DNA of 64,000 nt from Pseudoneurospora amorphoporcata (taxonomy: Eukaryota > Ascomycota > Sordariomycetes > Sordariales > Sordariaceae), in the NCBI GenBank assembly GCA_033297205.1, contig MU859222.1:1-64000 (forward strand), written 5' to 3'. A program made the position numbers and the translations under genes. Under the pieces are notes generated by a model. The model did no database searches. It was given only the letters and a program-made list of their open reading frames with translations, and was not told the DNA's origin. Of this stretch, positions 58,281 to 64,000 are shown one piece after another. Positions within the stretch are counted from its first letter, which is position 1, and every line of letters begins with the position of its first letter.

Positions 58281-61200
58281 TTGTGGTACGTAGGGAGGGG
58301 AATTTGATGTCCGAATCTGGTCGGTATACCCTCGTGCGGTGACACGAGCTCGCTTGTAGGCGATGATATGGCACGAGAATACGCTTGTTTGCTTTCCTTG
58401 GCTCTTTCAGTCTCCCATTTTTCTTTTTGTCGAGTCGTTTTGATCGAACTCGTCCTTTTACCCTCTTGGTTTCGCTCTTGTATTTGCAGGCAGACGAAGG
58501 AAGCAACACGTCACATCAAGTGGTCTCGTTGAGCACTCGTCCCTTTTCATCACACGTACCTGGCCCGATTATGTACATGACTCGGTCGACAAAAGGAATC
58601 CGGTGATACCACAACACCCCTAGTTTGCTTGTTAGCGCTTGGTTTTTGAGATTTACCTCTATACCCTGTCCTAGCAAGGACCTGTTTGTCTTGTACAGGT
58701 ACGAGTGTAGATGAAAGTCAGATTCGGCTGCGTTCAAGGCGGGGAATTCGAATTATCACCCAAGGATTGGGCATATGCAATGCGATCATCCGTTGTCCTT
58801 GTCCTCACGGCGTCCTTTAATCGTGTCAAGCGCATCCCGTTTCGGCACATCTTCCCTGTCGATATGTCCCAAACCGCTGTAACTTCACCTTTGCTTCTTG
58901 TAAATGGCTTGATGCTTCCACGAGCGCACTGCATTTGTGCTTGGTGACGTGAACCCGTCTTCGATACTTGCCATGCAATTTGAAGTTTTATCAATTGCCG
59001 TAGCAGTGTCGTTTGAGAGGCTCGTTGATGTTGAGCTATCTAACAGAAGGTTAGACTTCCAGAGGACCAGCCCTTCAGGCGCAGATGAAGCAAGGAGATG
59101 CTGAGACACTGCCCGCCACTCCGAATCACAGAAGACGTCCTTTTCCTTGTCGGGGTCGGCATGGTCGGGTACCACGTCCACATGCCTCTGTCAACAGCTC
59201 TCTAACAAAAGCGGAGAGAGAGGACTACGGAAGTGATGTGAAACTGTGATAGAGTCCCCGAAGAGCTCTCGTCGACCAATGATTCAGCTTGGTGTGGGGG
59301 CTAGATGAAGGAGTGCGGTGAAGATACTGCACTGTACGTGAGTGTCCTGAGTGTCTCCTACCCTGGGGTCGATTGAATCGATCTGAGTATCCTAGCCCCG
59401 ATCCCCATGATCCAGAGAGTTCTTCGAAGATCGACGAACCAGGAGCGCCTCCGCCAAAGCAATAGCGCCGTGCTAGGTCAAATTGAGCGATAACCGAAGA
59501 ATCGTGGCTTTGCAGTAGTCGAAGGGATCATCTCGCCAAGGGTCCCGATGCAAGTCGCGTGTCTCATGAGTCAAACAATCCGGTTCTTGTCCGCATACGC
59601 TTTTTGTCGCTACGCAGGAATTCGATGTTTGGCGACAGCTGCCAACACGGCACCGTTGGGCAGCGTGATAAGTTGTGGCCAGCAACCAGCAAGACAGATG
59701 TACCCCTCGGGGTTATGGTAGCTCGCCAGTTGTGTTTGGGAGATACTTCGTCACGGATACTCTGCCGCCCGAATCCATCCGCCAGGCGACACGTATGGAA
59801 CTGACAATTTTCGTAACGCTACGCGCCGAGGAAAGAGGCTTGTCCTGTTTTGACTGGGCTCGTAAGTCTGGAGGACCGCTTCCGAGACATGTTGGAATGC
59901 CTTGATATGCAGATTGCGAGATGTTGTGACTAGCTTCTTCCAAAGGGGGTGGTCGGGTTCTGTGCCCTTGGATCTCCCAGGGTCGCTCACATATCACCAG
60001 GATATCTGTCGCATGGTCCATATGTGGAAAGCCGCGGTACAGCCATGAGACTGGGGCCGGGGATGGTCAATAGGTAGACCAGTTCCCCTCACAAGTAATA
60101 GAGGGGCGGCCGAAGCCGGGGAACGGGGGATGTGAACTGGGTCTCGTCCAATGTAAGCCCATCTGAGACAAGTCATCGTCAGGAACTGTCAGACCGGTCG
60201 GTATTGTGGGGAGACGCGAAGGTTGAGCTAACATCCGGTTAGGGTAGAACCGACAGTCTGGGTCTGGGCTTCGATGTATCGCATCCGCAGATAACAGGTC
60301 AGCAACGTGAAGCATATGTAGAGGAGTGAAACATACATGGTATCGCGCGCCCACACCCGTAGGTCCTCGTCCCCTCTTTGGCCCAGTGGAAGAAAAAAGG
60401 GTAGCGGGCATCAGCTGTGCCTGGCTTGTGGTGGGTCGCGGACCCGAGATAGTCGAATGACCAGACTGATGGATTCTCGTCAACTCAGGCGTTGAAGTTG
60501 CACAGAATGTGACGGATGGTTTGATGGGAAGAAAGCAGATGGACGGAGAAAGCTGATGTGACGGTCGACTAGAGGAACGCTGTCTCTCTCGAGGTGTAGT
60601 GACGTGTTGTCAGTCTGGGTCCTAACTTTCGGAAGCCACCCCATCCTGTCAAACACATTGAGTGCCAAGTTTGTCACGGTACTTGGCTCCCCGGTCCCTC
60701 GATCCTTCCCAATTGTCTCTGGCCGTTGTCCTCGTCCCTAACAGGCAAGCACCAGCCCTGGACCCTGACCGGCCCCTTCCCTTTCTGTCAGTGTCACTCA
60801 GTGCACGGTAACCACACCAGGGGCACTGTCCGGGAACTCGCCGATCACAACTTTTTGGTGGTCCATGTCTAAATTTCTTGTCACCCCAAACCAGGGGCAG
60901 CTCCAGTGTCGACCACTCGCTGGACACTCCCACCGCTCACAGCCATTGCTTTTCTGCAAACATTGTAAACACACACCCAGCTTCTTCACCACCACAGCAG
61001 TTCCAGACCTGCATTTCCGTGTTCGAGTTACCCAAATCTGCCTAATCTCGACTTGGCACCCAATTGTCCGATGAATCCCCTTCTCCATACGTGGCTTGGG
61101 CTAACGACAGGGTTCTCAGGAAACTGAAGCGTTTGCATTGTCGATTGACATCTGCTAGCTGTCGGCTTTCTTCATGTCTTTTCTTCTTCTCTCCTCAGAT

Positions 61201-61408
61201 GCTGACAGGATGGCTCAACGGTCAAAATGTATAATGACGGGTCACCCCCGTCATACATTCGGCCTGCCGTTGGGATGAAGTCAACCAGAGCCTCTCTCGT
61301 CCACCGCTCTACATCCTTCCCTGTCTAGACGACATTTGCTTCTCAGGCGTGGATCACGACAGAAGATCATCTACCTTTTTCATTACCTTTGTTGGGTCCC
61401 ACTCCCAG
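58281..61408. other. Three-kilobase gap without a recognisable gene
   Basis: Frames up to 138 codons (60067-60483, minus) have no recognisable motif. The last few hundred bases include the CT-rich leader of the F-box-like gene. No tRNA or 5S rRNA-like structure was found. Confidence 0.45.
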
Positions 61409-63200
61409 ATGGAGGAGCCATACAGTACTCTCGCCTTACCTGGCCTCCCCACTCACAGTATTTCTCCGAGGCTTGATAACCTCTGCACTGAGGTGTTATT
61501 ACTTATCTTCGAAGAGGTAGGTGTGCTCCCAAGTCTGTGATAATTTGGCATGGCATATACTGATTCTGACGTTGCAGCTTCCTCCGCGGGACGTAGTAAC
61601 CGTCTCTCGCGTCTGTCAGAGATTCAACAAGATTACGACGCCGATTATCTACCATACAGTCCCGTTGGAACGTCTCCTTGACGAAAGACATGTAAAAGAG
61701 ATATTGTCCCGTCGTCAAGAAAACGCTTTCAGTCATACTCAACAGCTTCTCATCGGAGGTGGCATCAAATATGGCGACATCGAAGATGGCGACCCCACAC
61801 AGAAAGACACGAAGCCTGGCGACGTCAAACAGGACGACATCAAGCGTTTTCTAACCAACACAAAAAAGCTTCAGTCAGTGAAGTACGCCTACTCGCCAGG
61901 TTGTGGCGAGAAGCCTATATGCCCTTGGAAACAAGTGCACGATATGGGAATCCACTTGAGGGAAGGCAACGCAAGGCTCTCCGTTGACAAATTCATACCA
62001 ACGGATCCAATCAACGACACGTGGAAGATCAGAGGCATTTTTCCAAATGCTGGCATCAGCAAATCTTTGGTTGCCCTCAAGATGGGCTCTGTAAGCGTGC
62101 CTCATTCCGAATCGGCTCTGCAGATTTTGAAGCTTCTTCTTCTGAGAACTCCATTATTGGAAACCTTCCACTACATCGACTGCCGAGCCCAACGAGTTCC
62201 AGGACAACAGTTCAAGTTCGAAGAAGGCCAGCGCTTACCACCGTTCAAGGACCTCATGTTGAAGAACTATGACTGGAAGCATGACGCAGAGGAAGTCAAG
62301 TTGCACTGGGACTTTTCTCGAATCAGATCTCTCGCACTTCTTATGATACCCGTCTACAAGTTCCTCGAATCGGTCCCCTTTTCTGACCTCACTGGATTAC
62401 GACACCTTCACGCCGAGGATTACAACGAGGTCATCGAACATCAAAATCGGCAGTATGCTACCGAATATCAAAATCGACAGTTAGCAACCAAGAACTTACA
62501 TGTCCTGATTAAAGACCATATAAAGTCATTGCAAACCTTGAACATCACTTGCTTCATTGGATACTTTCATATCGACGCGCTTCTGGCTCATGCCGAGTCT
62601 TTGACCAGCCTGGTCCTTCGGGATCATGATGTCTCCAACAATTTACAGCAACATCGCCCTGCCTTGAGCGCCGAAAACCTCACCGTCCTTTCAAGGTCTA
62701 TGAGTTCGCTAGAAACACTCGAGATAGACATTGACCACACGGCCTTCCCAGAAGCATGTCTCTCGGCCCTCTGCCAGTTTCCCCGTCTACACACTCTCGT
62801 CCTACATACAAAAACAGTTATTCAGCCCAATTCCAACCACCGTCCGGGCCAAGACCCGGATCTTACGAGGGCATACGACTGCTTCACGACGCTTGTTAAG
62901 CAACGACGGGGACCAACTAAATGGCAACGCGTCGTGATTAACGTGGGTGGTTGGCGAGAAAGGGAAGTAACACCTCGGGCTGGCAGAAGGCCTAGGGTAG
63001 GGCGTAGGGAGACCTACACCTACTACAGGGCATGTGTTTTTCAGCGATATTTCGTCCTGGAAGAGTCAGCGTTCGGTCAAGAAGACCTGATCTACGAAGA
63101 ATTGCCGCCTAAGGATGAGGGCTTGACTCACTTCTACGGTAACCTTAGGACCGGAAAAAGTCTTGAGCCTCAATCTCAAGTTGCAGAGGCCACGCGATAA
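61409..63200 (+). CDS. F-box-like domain protein
   Basis: Two exons, 61409-61516 and 61578-63200, give 576 residues; the 61-nt intron is phase 0 inside the F-box. Residues about 20-65 read LDNLCTEVLLLIFEE then LPPRDVVTVSRVCQRFNKIT, the L-P-x-E/L-L-x-I-F...L...VC+xF pattern of F-box-like domains that bind Skp1 in SCF ubiquitin ligases. The rest (about 150-480) has irregular leucine-rich stretches (LTGLRHLHAEDYNEV, SLQTLNITCF, SLTSLVLRDHD, SLETLEIDIDHTAF) consistent with a degenerate LRR-like substrate-binding region. Residues about 310-325 contain a small tandem duplication (EHQNRQYATEYQNRQLATKN). Many fungi have large families of such fast-evolving F-box proteins; the substrate is unknown. 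The start ATG at 61409 is the first in frame. Confidence 0.75.
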
Positions 63201-64000
63201 CTATACATATACCCTTACTCCTCCCGGAGGTTTTTCTTTGTTGTTTCCCTCAAAAATCGAGCAAGAATTGTACGATCACATGAAGTGCGTCGGAGTCTTC
63301 GTTACACAATATGGCGTTCTTTTGTCGCCGGTGGGTTTCTTCTTCGCATACGGCTGTGGAATAGAGAGACTGAGATACCCTGGTTTTGTGCATGGAGCTC
63401 GGGTTGTTTGTCGTACGGTGTGAATCGACCCTTTTTCTTTTCTTCTTTGCGGTCGTGCTGGATCCAGGTCTCACTGGTTTGTATTGTTCTTCGAAGAGTC
63501 TTTGTCAGCATCGACTGTGGCCCCAATCTGTTTATCATAGGGAACAGCATGAAACCATAAAGTTACCAGCTTTCGCAGATCTCGCTCATGATTTCTATGT
63601 TCTTTATTTGCTGCATTTAAAGCCCCTGTTGCAGATCGAAGTTGAGATACCCGAGGAACAAGAATCCATACCCATCTCAGGGTAGGACACGGCTTTCAAA
63701 TATCAGTTAGTGTCACATCGTAAGTGTGTAATCAATATGATTCGATATAGGGCTACACCCCAACGTCGGCTCGAAGTTTGGAGACGCGTACCACCGTTAC
63801 TTTATAAGATTTCTCTTGCTTCGGAGCTGCAAGGGATTGGTCCGTATATAACATCATCCGCCATGCTAGCCGGAATCTTTTGGCTACTTGGAAATTTTTG
63901 ATGCACTGAAGTTTCGGTCGTGCAATTGCCGGTTAGTACAGTACGGTGAAGAGGTTGGGCCATGTTAAGCGGAAGGGGCTGGAGGAAGAAACGGAATCTT
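63201..64000. other. 3' flank of the F-box-like gene, no gene recognised
   Basis: Overlapping frames of 60-99 codons on both strands have no recognisable content. The window ends without entering another identifiable gene. Confidence 0.45.

Noticed and set aside
1..64000. CRISPR arrays, bacterial operons, ribosome-binding sites and prophage features
   Set aside because: Genes have spliceosomal introns and eukaryotic protein families throughout; no regularly spaced repeat array is present.

Overview
This window is nuclear DNA of a filamentous ascomycete, most likely a sordariomycete of the Sordariales type. The genes are split by 49-139 nt introns with GTAAGT/GTGAGT/GTATGT donors and yAG acceptors. 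Leaders are CT-rich, intergenic gaps are long (about one gene per 4-5 kb), and the recognisable proteins have typical euascomycete architectures (RfeG, a PFA5-type palmitoyltransferase, ASH1, PAN3). Species cannot be fixed from the sequence alone. All exon joins were worked out by hand by matching splice signals, reading phase and family sequence; none is backed by transcript data.

Layout. 1-4.9 kb: no gene, but rich in small repeats (an AT-rich tract, an 18-bp triplication, a 38-bp inverted repeat, a GGTAAGGTACC palindrome family). 4.9-8.8 kb (-): importin-7/8 (Nmd5) karyopherin. 11.4-13.0 kb (-): coding-like fragments of an unresolved, possibly membrane, protein. 13.7-15.2 kb (-): RfeG-like protein. 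19.0-21.1 kb (-): DNA polymerase eta (Rad30). 23.1-24.7 kb (-): PFA5-type palmitoyltransferase with DHYC in place of DHHC. 26.7-27.8 kb (+): an unrecognised two-exon gene with a TATA box and a leader intron. 29.9-30.2 kb (+): a 75-residue Ser-rich, Cys-rich protein. 30.2-35.3 kb: no gene seen. 35.3-39.2 kb (-): ASH1 histone H3K36 methyltransferase. 42.1-42.8 kb (+): low-complexity Ser/Gln/Asn-rich protein. 43.8-45.6 kb (-): a Zn2Cys6 protein whose cluster is broken by an in-frame TGA. 47.4-48.0 kb (+): LSM7. 48.9-51.3 kb (-): PAN3. 52.6-54.2 kb (+): UBA-UAS-UBX protein of FAF2/Ubx2 type. 55.5-57.6 kb (+): VHS-GAT trafficking adaptor. 61.4-63.2 kb (+): F-box-like protein.

This is ordinary eukaryotic housekeeping content rather than a functional cluster. 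The genes cover nuclear import, transcription/chromatin, translesion synthesis, mRNA decay (LSM7 and PAN3 lie tail to tail), ER-associated degradation, endosomal sorting and protein lipidation. The most unusual observation is the Zn2Cys6 gene: six cysteines with canonical spacing, a TGA between the fifth and sixth, and about 120 more in-frame codons after it. I found no convincing new multi-gene system, no CRISPR array, no tRNA or 5S rRNA gene and no intact transposon.
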